Position numbers and translations under genes: made by a program. The notes beneath the pieces were generated by a model, which was not told where the DNA came from, searched no databases, and saw only the letters and a list, made by a program, of their open reading frames with translations. From Rubrobacter sp. (GTDB taxonomy: Bacteria; Actinomycetota; Rubrobacteria; Rubrobacterales; Rubrobacteraceae), in the NCBI GenBank assembly GCA_019247245.1, contig JAFAPF010000197.1:1-15346 (forward strand): 15,346 bases of DNA. Reading direction: 5' to 3'. This document shows positions 1-8,428 of the stretch, one piece after another. Each line of letters opens with the position of its first letter. The stretch's first letter is position 1.

Positions 1-433
1 GGACCGTTTCGTTTTTGGTTACCGTCGCGCAGATACCGCCACGACCCTTTAGAGCCTGCGTCATACCCGGTTCGGTAAGCCGTTCGATGTACCGGCAAAC
101 CGAGCGCGGCCCCCGATGCTCGAATACGGCCTCCCCGACACGGAAGCGCTCACCACGACGCAACGTCTTCAGGGTTATCCCTCTAGTGACGACGTTGCGT
201 CGATGCTCACCGTTCTTCACGCCCACGTTGGTCTCTCGTTCGATGTCGCCGAGATCCTCGGCTGCTATAAAGGTTACCTCACATACCCTGCCGAAGCGGC
301 TCCAGTGTCCGGTCCCGGTACAGTAACGGTCACCCTCTAGACCGCAGCCGTCGAGAGCGGTGGTCACCTGGATTGCCTTCATCGGTGCCCCACCTTCTGG
401 GGCAATGAATAGACCTTCCACGAAGCCCCCCAT
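1..433 (-). CDS. MOSC-domain protein, C-terminus cut by window edge
   Basis: The frame is open from ATG at 433 to the window edge, about 144 codons without a stop. MOSC domains (molybdenum cofactor sulfurase C-terminal fold) bind or transfer sulfur or metal-sulfur groups; many stand-alone members are uncharacterised. Visible family features are the early GLEGDRY block (about residues 34-40), VTFIAAEDL, RRNVVTRGI in mid-protein, FRVGEAVFE, a cysteine in SVCRYIERLTEPG (the usual conserved MOSC Cys region), and GRGGICA near the end where the family has GGLRA. AAAGGAG lies about 8 bases upstream of the ATG. The ATG overlaps the stop of an upstream open frame (TAATG), so translation may be coupled to it. 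Domain identity is fairly sure; substrate is unknown. Confidence 0.8.
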   Translation of the reverse strand, partial: MGGFVEGLFIAPEGGAPMKAIQVTTALDGCGLEGDRYCTGTGHWSRFGRVCEVTFIAAEDLGDIERETNVGVKNGEHRRNVVTRGITLKTLRRGERFRVGEAVFEHRGPRSVCRYIERLTEPGMTQALKGRGGICATVTKNETV

Positions 434-834
434 TACCAGCGCTCCTTTAAATCTTGTTCCACTTTCAGGAGAGGTTCTCGAGCATCCTGGCACAGTAATA
501 TCGTATCTTTGTCATCTTTTTTCGCGGTGAAGTGGTTGGGTTGAGAACCGTGCCACAGGCCCTTGAAGCAGCCTTTCGCGATCACTACAGGTTTTCTGGT
601 CCCCGTTACGGTCGTGCTAACGTGCTCTTGGCGATCAGCAGGCTCGTCAACTTCCCCTGCGGAGACTAGAGGTAAGCTGAGTATGCTGATAGGCAACCTG
701 GGGGTCCCCATCCTCGGCAAGAACGTCGTTATCGCCGTTCTCGCCCAGACGCACATCCTGATCGCCGGATGCATCCTCAAGGATGCGCTGCGGTTGGGGT
801 GGAGATCGTCGCTGTGACCCACGGTCTCACCCAC
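433..834 (-). CDS. Unrecognised open frame coupled to the MOSC gene
   Basis: A 133-codon frame ends in TAA, whose last A is the first base of the MOSC ATG. No family is recognised. The last 50 or so residues are charged and protein-like (ending DAREPLLKVEQDLKERW). The first half reads like low-quality sequence and lies opposite the oxidase relic at 683-931, so the true gene may be only the 3' part, or none. The TAATG junction is the only positive support. Confidence 0.22.
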   Translation of the reverse strand: MGETVGHSDDLHPNRSASLRMHPAIRMCVWARTAITTFLPRMGTPRLPISILSLPLVSAGEVDEPADRQEHVSTTVTGTRKPVVIAKGCFKGLWHGSQPNHFTAKKDDKDTILLCQDAREPLLKVEQDLKERW

Positions 835-931
835 TGGAAGTTACGCAACACCAAACTCTTATCCCAGCCACATCGTGGGCGACCTGTATACGCTGCCCAC
901 GGTGACGCGCTACCTCAGCGGCATTTCCTAG
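683..931 (+). pseudogene. Frameshifted relic resembling cytochrome bd-type oxidase subunit I, N-terminus
   Basis: Three consecutive frames together give a protein resembling the start of actinobacterial cytochrome ubiquinol oxidase subunit I. ATG at 683 gives NLGVPILGKNVVIAVLAQ, then THILIAGCIL, a membrane helix with the His expected as a heme ligand. After a slip near 775 the next frame gives AVGVEIVAVTHGLTHWK. After another near 870 the third gives HIVGDLYTLPTVTRYLSG, ending at TAG 929-931. The intact family would continue for several hundred residues with more helices; none are visible downstream. Assignment comes from remembered family patterns, so it is moderate. The relic is on the strand opposite its neighbours. 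Confidence 0.45.
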
Positions 932-1104
932 CCAGCCTCGGGGCAGGGGAGCGAATCTGGTCAAACGGACTAGGGTAAAGGTTTTCCGTTTTGTCCACGA
1001 GTACGAAGGGTCTTGCTCGGCGACCAACCACGCGGACTTCGGGCTCCTTTACAGCTTCATGGGCGCGGGGAGAGGTTCGGGGCCTTCTCTGAGGCGATCT
1101 CAGA

Positions 1105-1140
1105 CGTCTCCTGCGGACGCTCACGAGGCCGCAGAGGACG
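1105..1140 (-). terminator. Imperfect hairpin just after the DUF5996 stop
   Basis: The 12-base arms at 1105-1116 and 1129-1140 pair with two mismatches around a 12-base loop, starting one base beyond the DUF5996 stop codon. There is no clear T-run, so factor-independent termination is uncertain. Bases 932-1104 show no gene I can support. Confidence 0.35.
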
Positions 1141-2055
1141 CTAATCTTGCAGCGCAAGCTCGTCCATCGGCCAGCCCTGCAGCCGCGCTCCCGCCTCATA
1201 CGTCGACTGGGCAAAGTCGAGTATCTCCCGCTCGGGGTCGGCGGCGGAGCGCACATCGTCGTAGGAGAGGAGGAACTCCCCCAGCTGCAAATCATAGCTG
1301 GCCCTTTCGGGCGAGACGGGCTGGTCTGAGAACCCAGGCGGCTCTGGGAAGGTGTAGGAGTAGAAAGCGGCGTCCACTTCGCGCATCCCCTCATCAGCGG
1401 GGAAGGTGCCGCCGGGCCAGAAGCCCAAGCTGCTGAGCTCCGCATTGTAGCTGAACCGCGTGATCACATCGGCATCTGAGTCGGGTAGCGCCGCTCGACC
1501 GGAGAAGCGCGTGACGGCCAGATCAAATGAACCCCAGTAGAACTGCACAGGGCTGCACTTTCCTGAAAAACGCGCCCGAAATTGCTTGAAGACGGCATCT
1601 ACTCGTCGCAGGACCTGCCAGAAGCGGTGAGCATATGCTGGATCATAGGTCAACCGCTCGTCGTGCTCAAAGGGCACGGGGTTGGCCACCTCGACCGGGA
1701 CAGGCCAGATCTCGACGGCAACACCCAACTCCTCTAGAGTGTTCAGTATCCGCGCATAGAAGTTTTTGACCGCTGAGCCCAGCGGAATGCGCCGAACCTC
1801 ACCCTTGCTGGTCAAGATAACGAGCTCGTGTTCGAAGAAATCGAAGTCGAGCTGGAAGCTCTTATCGGCGTGGCTGATCGGCGAGGTTGTCAGGCCGCGT
1901 GCGGTGAGGTAGAGCGGCACCTGCCACCAGTGGTTAGTCATGGGGCTGGACTCGAGTCGGACCTTGCCGACTACTTGCGAGTACATGTGCAGAGTGGTGT
2001 ATGTTTCGTGCCACTCGCCAAGCGGTAGGGCAGGCCACGTCTCCTGTTGATGCAT
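1141..2055 (-). CDS. DUF5996 family protein
   Basis: This intact cytosolic protein of about 304 residues belongs to the DUF5996 family, whose function is unknown. Family-like blocks are WPALPLGEW and TLHMYSQVVGKVRL near the N-terminus, NHWWQVPLYLTARGLTTSPI, the DFDFFEHELVI strand region, PVQFYWGSFDLAVTRFSGR in the middle, and a C-terminal ASYDLQLGEFLLSYDDVR. No signal peptide or membrane segment is visible. I chose ATG at 2055 over TTG at 2061 because AGGAGG (2064-2069) is 8 bases from the ATG but only 2 from the TTG. The upstream FMN reductase stops at 2058, two bases before this ATG, so the two genes form an operon and this ribosome site lies inside the reductase 3' end. Confidence 0.85.
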   Translation of the reverse strand: MHQQETWPALPLGEWHETYTTLHMYSQVVGKVRLESSPMTNHWWQVPLYLTARGLTTSPISHADKSFQLDFDFFEHELVILTSKGEVRRIPLGSAVKNFYARILNTLEELGVAVEIWPVPVEVANPVPFEHDERLTYDPAYAHRFWQVLRRVDAVFKQFRARFSGKCSPVQFYWGSFDLAVTRFSGRAALPDSDADVITRFSYNAELSSLGFWPGGTFPADEGMREVDAAFYSYTFPEPPGFSDQPVSPERASYDLQLGEFLLSYDDVRSAADPEREILDFAQSTYEAGARLQGWPMDELALQD

Positions 2056-2057
2056 GC

Positions 2058-2666
2058 TCAAGACCTCCTATCGATCGGAGTAGAGGAGTGGACATCGGCG
2101 AGTCCAACACGGTGGAGCCGTTCGGTCCGCTCGTAGAGTGTTTTCATGAAAGGTCGAATCCTCTGGCATGTATCTTCGGTTAGGTCGCCGTTCTCATGGA
2201 AGCGCTCGTAGAAGTTCGGGATCATCATATCAGGTTCGGGCGTCGCGCAGGCCGGGCCATGCAAAAGGATCTGTCTCAGGACCATCTGCCCCCGGGCTGT
2301 GCCTGCTCCCGAAGGGCTCGCGCCCGCGATGCCAACCGGCTTGTGTTATTAAGGGCGAGGGAGAGCGCAAGCACCAACCTAGCGCAGTGCTTATGACCCC
2401 CGGTATAGCGTAGTCGTACTCGGGGCTTGTTGCTATGAGCACCGCGTCGTAGGCACGGACCTTCTCCTTGAGCTCGCACACCGGCTCCGGATCTCCTTCA
2501 GCCTCAACGTCGATCTTGAGGTATGGGATGAGCCCAAGGTCGAAGCTCTCGCAGGCCGTGCCTTGCCGGCAGACCTCACGGGCAGCGCGCAACAGCCCTT
2601 GGTGGATCGAAGCGCACCTGAGACTCACCGCGAGAGTCCCAGCATCTTGAGGTTCGTCTCGCTCAA
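2058..2666 (-). pseudogene. NADPH-dependent FMN reductase, two frameshifts
   Basis: Three frames make one flavodoxin-fold NAD(P)H:FMN reductase of about 200 residues. The first frame starts at TTG 2666 or ATG 2645 and gives MLGLS. After a slip near 2630 the next gives SLRCASIHQGLLRAA, the FMN phosphate-loop region. That frame continues to ATSPEYDYAIPGVISTALGW, the conserved PEYN-type flavin loop. After a one-base slip near 2354 the last frame gives KPVGIAGASPSGAGTARGQM and then MVLRQILL to TGA 2060-2058. Such enzymes reduce free flavin or quinones with NADPH. Everything except the two slips looks conserved, so this could be recent inactivation or assembly error. It is the first gene of a pair with DUF5996. 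Confidence 0.75.
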
Positions 2667-2752
2667 GTCCTTCTCACCCCGCCTTCTAGGGTGGTCCTCC
2701 CGATTGCGTTCTTCCGTTATGGATCACTTTCCTCCCTCTTTAGTAGCTTTTC

Positions 2753-2772
2753 GCTTCTTATGGCTTCTTATG
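2753..2772. repeat. 10-bp tandem direct repeat upstream of the FMN reductase
   Basis: GCTTCTTATG occurs twice head to tail, so the copies lie on the same DNA face. They sit about 90-100 bases upstream of the FMN reductase start, in the gap between signal peptidase and reductase (2667-2963). A regulator site is possible but unproven. I see no gene in that gap. Confidence 0.4.
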
Positions 2773-2963
2773 TACTGGATAATGACACTAATCTAGGTCC
2801 GGTGCATCTCCAAGAAGCAGCGTCTTTGTATAAGCTTGTGTCCAAGAGGTTAGCGTTTTCAGGCTATCTAAGAAAAGACCGCTACATCAAGAGGTTTGCA
2901 AGAGACGACTGGCAAGGATGCTTAGAGCGTGCAAAGGGGAGCGCAACCTTAACACAACCACCC

Positions 2964-3551
2964 TTAGAGCAGCCTCATCCGACCCGGCGGCCAGAAAGTA
3001 ACAAACGCCTCTCCCTCAATATCCTCAGCCGGAAGCGCCCCAAAGAAGCGCGAGTCTCGAGAGTTGGCTCGGTTATCACCCAGCACGAAAACCTTGCCTT
3101 CAGGCACACTAATGGGACCAAAAGAGCTTAGGTCAGGAAGCTGGTGGTTGACGTAAGGCTCCTCCATGGCTACTCCGTTTACCAAAAGTGTGCCGTTAGC
3201 AAGGGCGATTGTGTCCCCGGGTACGCCTACAATACGCTTTATTAGATCTTCTTGCTCACCTTCAATGCTCTTGAAGACGACAATATCGCCGTGCTTGGGC
3301 TCTCTTAAACGGTAGACAAACTTATTGACGAAGATTCGATCGCCGACCTCAAAGGTTGGGAGCATACTCTCTGAAGGGATATAGAAAGCCTCTACAACGA
3401 ATGGACGCACTACGCCGAAAACCAAAGCAAAGGTGACAACTAGTATGAGTAGGAACTCCCCAACGCCACCTATAGAAGATTTCCTTTTGGGAGTAGCCAA
3501 TTTTATCCTTCCTTCAGCTTCGCCTAGTTGACCTTCACCTAAACTAACCAT
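2964..3551 (-). CDS. lepB: Type I signal peptidase
   Basis: This is a membrane-anchored S26 serine protease that removes signal peptides from exported proteins on the outer membrane face. From ATG 3551 it is 195 residues. One transmembrane helix spans about residues 32-48 (FLLILVVTFALVFGVV). Box B is IPSESMLPT with nucleophile Ser62. Box D is LIKRIVGVPGD with general base Lys105. Box E is VLGDNRANSRDSRFFG. The length fits the short Gram-positive type with one N-terminal anchor. The start is ambiguous: ATG 3551 has a weak ribosome site, while TTG at 3500 sits 6 bases after AAGGAAGG and would give MATPKRKSS as N-terminus (178 residues), keeping the whole domain. It stands alone, on the minus strand. 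Confidence 0.93.
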   Translation of the reverse strand: MVSLGEGQLGEAEGRIKLATPKRKSSIGGVGEFLLILVVTFALVFGVVRPFVVEAFYIPSESMLPTFEVGDRIFVNKFVYRLREPKHGDIVVFKSIEGEQEDLIKRIVGVPGDTIALANGTLLVNGVAMEEPYVNHQLPDLSSFGPISVPEGKVFVLGDNRANSRDSRFFGALPAEDIEGEAFVTFWPPGRMRLL

Positions 3552-3799
3552 CTCTAAGAGAAAAAGTCCATCTCCTCTACAGCGCGTGTCAAATATCGGT
3601 CTGATTCATAGTATGCGTAGCCTCGGTCTACGACTTGGCTGATAGGAACACAATCACACCGCTTGTACGAGATGGCTATTGACACCACCTATCGTTCATC
3701 AGTCCAACAATGATGAAAAGTGTGTAGGTGGCTGCGTACTTCCCTGGGTACAAACCTGCTGTGATCCTTTCCGCTCTCTGCCGTATCCGACAGAGACCA

Positions 3800-4555
3800 T
3801 CATTGTCCGTTGGCGGTTGCGCTCAATTCCGCGATCCTTTCGAAGGCATTAGGACCATAGAAGCCACCGTGATAACAGAGCACGTAGTCAATTTGGTAGC
3901 CGGTTAGCTTCCTGAGCGAGGCCTTAGCCCTTTCCATATCTGGGGTGGCCCACTCGCTCGGCCCAACCAACTCACCCTCTTCAACCCTCAGCTCGTCTCC
4001 TGCGATCAGAAGCCGTGCTTTTTTGACAAACAGGCTGAGGTGCCCCGGCGTGTGGCCGGGCGTATGTATAGCTTCAATGCCACCGTGAAAAGGCAACTCT
4101 TCACCGTCACGTATAGTGCGGTCAACTTTTCCCGTGGGGGGCGTAGAAAAGATTCGTTCAAGTTGTTGTTGTTGCGGTTCGGGCAGAGATTCCATCATTT
4201 GGGCCATGCGCTCCCGATTCATCTTGATCAAGGATTTGTCACCTTCGATATAGGGTTTATCTTCCTCGTGAGCTAGGACCTCGATCTTACCCTCTCGAAC
4301 ACGGGTGATTTCCGGCAACCCTCCTATATGATCGATGTCTTGGTGGGTCAGAATAATCCGGCGAAGGCTCTCGAAGGAAACGCCCGCGTTTTCTATCTCC
4401 CATCTTACGGCATCCAGTGATCCCGGAATCCCAGTATCGACCAGCGTGGTCTCATCCAAGTCCCATAACAGCGCGGGATAAATGATGGTGTTTTGACCCA
4501 TGAGGTTCATGCGCAACTCAAGGGCTTCAATGTTTTCTGCGATCCTCATAAGCAC
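3800..4555 (-). CDS. MBL-fold metallo-hydrolase
   Basis: This is a 251-residue cytosolic metallo-beta-lactamase-fold protein with the full set of metal-site motifs. LTHQDIDHIGG (His71 to His76) is the HxHxDH box, with Asp in place of the second His, a form seen in one branch of the family. HTPGHTPGHLSLF holds the third metal His, AGDEL the bridging Asp, and CYHGG the last His. TTLVDTGIPGS is the usual N-terminal strand and loop. Members hydrolyse thioesters, lactones or other esters; the substrate cannot be told here, and it is not an antibiotic-resistance beta-lactamase on this evidence. Start is GTG 4555 or ATG 4549; neither has a strong ribosome site. It is separated from the P450 gene by about 300 bases, so probably a separate unit. 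Confidence 0.85.
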   Translation of the reverse strand: MLMRIAENIEALELRMNLMGQNTIIYPALLWDLDETTLVDTGIPGSLDAVRWEIENAGVSFESLRRIILTHQDIDHIGGLPEITRVREGKIEVLAHEEDKPYIEGDKSLIKMNRERMAQMMESLPEPQQQQLERIFSTPPTGKVDRTIRDGEELPFHGGIEAIHTPGHTPGHLSLFVKKARLLIAGDELRVEEGELVGPSEWATPDMERAKASLRKLTGYQIDYVLCYHGGFYGPNAFERIAELSATANGQ

Positions 4556-4859
4556 TTAAGGCTTTGCACCTCTACACACCTCCCTGCCAACCATTTCCAC
4601 GCGCTGGCTAATTGTATAGCTCTACTTCATCCGGTTCTGGTTGTGCTTGGCTGCTTTAGCCTGCTTCAGTCCTTTGGGCATCTCCTAATAGGACCTGATG
4701 TGGTAGCCTCGGCGTTCTTCCACTCATTCCTTTTGTCAAAGAAACTTCTTCATGTGCTATGAGCGCGCCTTTGCTGCGCCTCGAGGTCACGGGCAAAGCC
4801 TGTAAACCACGGCTTCGAATCCCCAGATCACTTCTCCGGCCGCAACTTCGGCCGCAATC
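4556..4859. other. Gap between MBL and P450 genes
   Basis: No convincing gene is present. CGGCCG occurs at 4837-4842 and 4849-4854, giving a 6-bp stem with a 6-base loop just after the P450 stop, a weak terminator candidate without a T-run. A TTCGAATCC stretch near 4814 resembles a tRNA T-loop but lacks a paired stem. Confidence 0.4.
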
Positions 4860-6293
4860 TTAGAACAGAACTGGCAGGCGCGCGAACCCCCGCAGGAAGC
4901 TACCGCCCCAGTTCACCTCCTCGGCGGGAACAGCCAACCTCAGCTCCGGGAATCGTTGGAACAACGTAGTGAAAGCGACCTGCCCTTCAACGCGCGCCAG
5001 CGGCGCTCCTAGGCAGACGTGAATACCCTTGCCAAAAGCTACGTGCCGGTTGGCATCGGCCCGGGTGATATCGAAGACGTCCGGGTTTGCGAACCGCTCA
5101 GGATCCCGGTTGGCTGAGGCCAGGCTAACCGTGGCTTGCTCCCCGGTCGGGACCACCGTGCCGCCCACCTCGACGTCTTCCTTGGCGATGCGACGTCCGA
5201 TGAAGTCGACCGGCCCCCAGTAACGCAGCGTCTCCTCGACTACCCCCTTGGCTAGCAGCTCGGGGTTCGCCTTGAGCTTCGCCAGCTGGTCGGGATGGGT
5301 CAGCAGGGCGACGACACCGTTGCCAACCAGGTTCACCGTGGTCACATGTCCGGCTAGGAACAAAAGGAAGACCGTCGAGAGGATCTCTTCCTCGTCGAGC
5401 ATATCGCCGTCCTCTTCAGCGTGGACTAGGCGACTGATCATATCGTCGGTCGGGGCCTGGCGCTTACGTTCGAACAGGTCCTTAAGGTAGTCGATAAACT
5501 CTCGCAGCCCTGCCCGAGTCTCCTCATCTAACTCCTGACCCCGGCGACGGTCGGCGCTGATTAGGTTCTCCGTCCACCCCCGGATGGTCTCGCGATCCTC
5601 GCGCGGGATGCCTAGCAAATCGCTTATTACAGTGACCGGAAACGGGTAGGCGAACGTCTCGATCAGGTCCATTCGCCGGTTAGGGGCTACCTCGCCACGC
5701 TTGGCGGCGTCGAGCTCAGCTTGGTCCAAGAGATCGTCCACGATCTGCTGGATGCTCCCCCGCAACGCTTCCATACCCCGTCCCGTAAAGCCCGGCTGGA
5801 CCAGCTTGCGCAACCGCGTATGGTCGGGTGGGTCGAGCAAGATGAGGCTACGAGATAGCGGCCGGAACTCCTCTGGCATTTGGGGTTGCCTCTCTAGCTG
5901 CTCCTGAGACATCCCGGAGCGGAGATCAACCGAGAAGCGGTCGCTGAGTAAGGTCGCGATGACTTCGTCATAGTGGGTGACGAAGAAAGTTTCGCGCCTC
6001 CCGAAGAACCCTCGCTGCTCCTCCTCGCCGTCACCCGACGCCTCCTCTCCCCCCTCGCCGATGCCAGCGAAGCGGACACGGGAGACCGGCCCCTTCGCCC
6101 GTAGGTCGGCGTAGATATCGTAGGCGTCAGCCATGAAGTGCGGATCTGCTATGTCCAACTCCACCTGTTCCGTCGCACGTGTCTCCTCCTCGCGGCTCGT
6201 GTTCGCTCCAGCGCCGTCCTTGCTCGTCGATTGCGAGACAACCGCGTCTTTGTCTTTGGGATCGAAGGCGTCCACATGTGGTAACTCGGTCAA
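4860..6293 (-). CDS. Cytochrome P450
   Basis: This soluble bacterial class I-type P450 has 477 residues. It is a heme monooxygenase that would need ferredoxin and reductase partners from elsewhere. The I-helix oxygen-binding motif is AGHVTT (314-319). The ExxR pair is Glu354/Arg357 in EETLRYW. The heme loop is FGKGIHVCLGAPLAR with proximal Cys427. LDPPDHTRLRKLV (153-165) is the usual C-helix heme-propionate region. The start is TTG 6293, set 5 bases after AAGGAGG; the ATG inside that spacer hits a stop at once. Oddities are a long charged N-terminus (about 1-45) and an acidic Gly/Glu-rich insert at 76-99, where most bacterial P450s have a short turn. It follows the exporter by 28 bases and should be co-transcribed with marR and the exporter. 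Substrate unknown. Confidence 0.93.
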   Translation of the reverse strand: MTELPHVDAFDPKDKDAVVSQSTSKDGAGANTSREEETRATEQVELDIADPHFMADAYDIYADLRAKGPVSRVRFAGIGEGGEEASGDGEEEQRGFFGRRETFFVTHYDEVIATLLSDRFSVDLRSGMSQEQLERQPQMPEEFRPLSRSLILLDPPDHTRLRKLVQPGFTGRGMEALRGSIQQIVDDLLDQAELDAAKRGEVAPNRRMDLIETFAYPFPVTVISDLLGIPREDRETIRGWTENLISADRRRGQELDEETRAGLREFIDYLKDLFERKRQAPTDDMISRLVHAEEDGDMLDEEEILSTVFLLFLAGHVTTVNLVGNGVVALLTHPDQLAKLKANPELLAKGVVEETLRYWGPVDFIGRRIAKEDVEVGGTVVPTGEQATVSLASANRDPERFANPDVFDITRADANRHVAFGKGIHVCLGAPLARVEGQVAFTTLFQRFPELRLAVPAEEVNWGGSFLRGFARLPVLF

Positions 6294-6321
6294 AGCATCC
6301 TCCTTTTCTAAGCCCCTACGC

Positions 6322-8417
6322 TCAACTAGGGGCAGATTGGCATTCGGGTTGGCGAGTTAGACCCCTAACCAGCTCTAGCAAATTACTGCGAACCCTATTT
6401 CTATGTATCAGCTTTCCTAGAGGCTGGTGCATCTCCTCTACGGTTAGCATCCCAGATAAGACCCAACGCTGGCGATCAGGTGGTAAGTCAACGGGTCGTA
6501 CAAAGCGTTCGAGGTCTATTATGCTCTGTTCCCACTCTCTCAAGGCGCTAGGATCATTTCTCGCCTTAGACGCCCCTATAAAGGCTAATTCACGCTGAAT
6601 AGCTCCCCGCCTCATTAACGGCAGGCTATCAAGCCAATTCGCGATGTTTAGAACATGCTCAGAATGTGCTGCATAGAGCCGCAGCTCCGGATAACGCTGC
6701 AAAGGTGCTTGGAAATCTTTGGTAGCCGGGGGGAGACTCGAGGCAGCAGCGAGCTCTGTAGGCTCTTCGCTGGCGCGACCGTTAGCAATCTGTATGTCCA
6801 TAACCAGATACCTTTGGGGCAGTGGATCACCGACCCTGCCATTCATAGTGGGGGTTGAAGTACAAACTCCTTCCGACACGCTCTCGTTCGTGCTGCGCAT
6901 CTCCTGATCGGCGAAGGTCGTGTTGCGAAGCGGCAGCCCTTTGATGAAGAGCGTCGCTAGAAATGCCCCAGCTAGGATGGGGAGGCCGCCAACGAATACC
7001 GTGTGTATCGCCGCGGCAAGGCCCTCACGGATACCGATCGCAATGGCAGGTGGGAGCTGGACAAGAGTGGTTGGGTCTAACACCGCTCCTACTTCCGTTC
7101 CACCGGAGAACTGTTCGGCCTGTGAACTATTCAAAGCCTCATTAGGTAGGTACTTGGGTATCTCAGTTGTCATCCTGCTAGCCATTATGGTGCCGATGGC
7201 CGTGCCAAGTGTGGCTCCAAGCGAGCGGGAGAGCTGTGTAATTGACGTGGCGACACCAAGGTCTGGGCGTGAAATGGCGTTCTGGACGACGAGAGTGTAC
7301 GTTTGCAACACCCCCCTAGGTCAAGACCAGTGATCACCATTGCGATCGTGAGTTCGGTCTGCGTCGAGCCGTATTCAAGGCGGGTGAGCAGATAGTAGCC
7401 CACCCCCGTTATACTCGTCCCCGCAAGCAAGAATCCTTTGTAGCGCCCAGTTCGAGTGATGAGCCTCCCGACAAGGATACTGACCAGTATCATGGAGGTG
7501 GTGAGCGGTATAAGGACGGCGCCCGAGTTTGTCACGCTCACACCGATGACCCCTTGCGCGTAGATGGGGATGAAGAAGATGGAGCCGAACAGGGTCATCG
7601 CAACGGCCATGTTCGAGAGGGTGAAGACGGAGTTCTTCCAAAGCCTCAACGGTAGCACCGGCTCATCGGCGTAGTTCCCGTTGATGACGAATGCAGTCAG
7701 ACTCACTACGCCTGCAATGTACAGCGAGATAATCTGCCAGGAACCCCACGAATACTGCGTCCCTCCCCTCGAGGTCGCAAGCAGCACAGCGGAGAGAGCA
7801 AGCGCTAAAGTTACGAAGCTCACATAGTCAAGGGAGTACCTCCTAGAGATGTGGGGAAGATGGAAAAATGTGACGATAAACAGGAGTGCCGCCACACCTA
7901 TGGGTAGATTGGTAAAAAAGAGCCACCGCCAAGAGAAGTTGTCGGTGATCCAACCACCGGCTAATGGACCAGCGATCGAGGCGACGCCGAAGACGCCACC
8001 CAGATACCCCATGTACTTGCCGCGTTCGCGAGGGCTTATGATGTCGCCGATTATCGTCTGGGAGAGCGACATAATGATACCCATCCCCAAGCCCTGGATA
8101 GCTCGGGCTCCAACGAGCCACCAGAATCCTTGTGCCGCCCCAGCAAAGATGGAGCCGGCCATGAAAACGACGAGTCCAGCGATGTAGAACCCGCGCCGGC
8201 CATACATATCGGAGAGCTTGCCAACTATCGGGATGACCACCGCCGAGACTAAAAGCGTCGAGGTCGCGATCCAGCTGTAGTGCTCGATCCCACCAAGCTC
8301 AGCCCCGATCACCGGCATGGCCGGAGAGGCTACGGTCTGGCTTACGGCAGCGACGAGCATACCGAGCATCAGCCCGACGAATATTACCGTTTTGTGGTTT
8401 GAGCCTCCCTTGCCCAA
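6322..8417 (-). pseudogene. DHA2/EmrB-like 14-TM exporter, split by a one-base slip
   Basis: This is a major facilitator drug:H+ antiporter, here in two frames. The first (8417 to about 7316) gives TM1-12, with the motif A loop GKLSDMYGRR and motif C GVASIAGPLAGG. At the C6 run 7311-7316 (G6 on the coding strand) the frame breaks. Adding one G restores CTA GGG GGG GTG TTG and continues as LQTYTLVVQNAISRPDLG, the usual start of the last third of this family. The repaired protein would be about 698 residues, longer than the usual 450-550, because about 200 residues follow the last helix. The TM1 motif that normally has LDxTIV reads VSQTVAS, lacking the Asp. Start is TTG 8417, 11 bases after marR. 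It may be a pseudogene, a sequencing error, or two translated parts. Confidence 0.8.
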
Positions 8418-8428
8418 TCTTACTTCCC

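Noticed and set aside
2691..3131. Plus-strand 146-codon frame
   Set aside because: Its 3' part is antisense to the signal peptidase and no family or ribosome site is visible.
4800..4835. tRNA-like TTCGAATCC sequence
   Set aside because: The flanking bases do not form a T-stem, and no acceptor, D or anticodon arms can be drawn.
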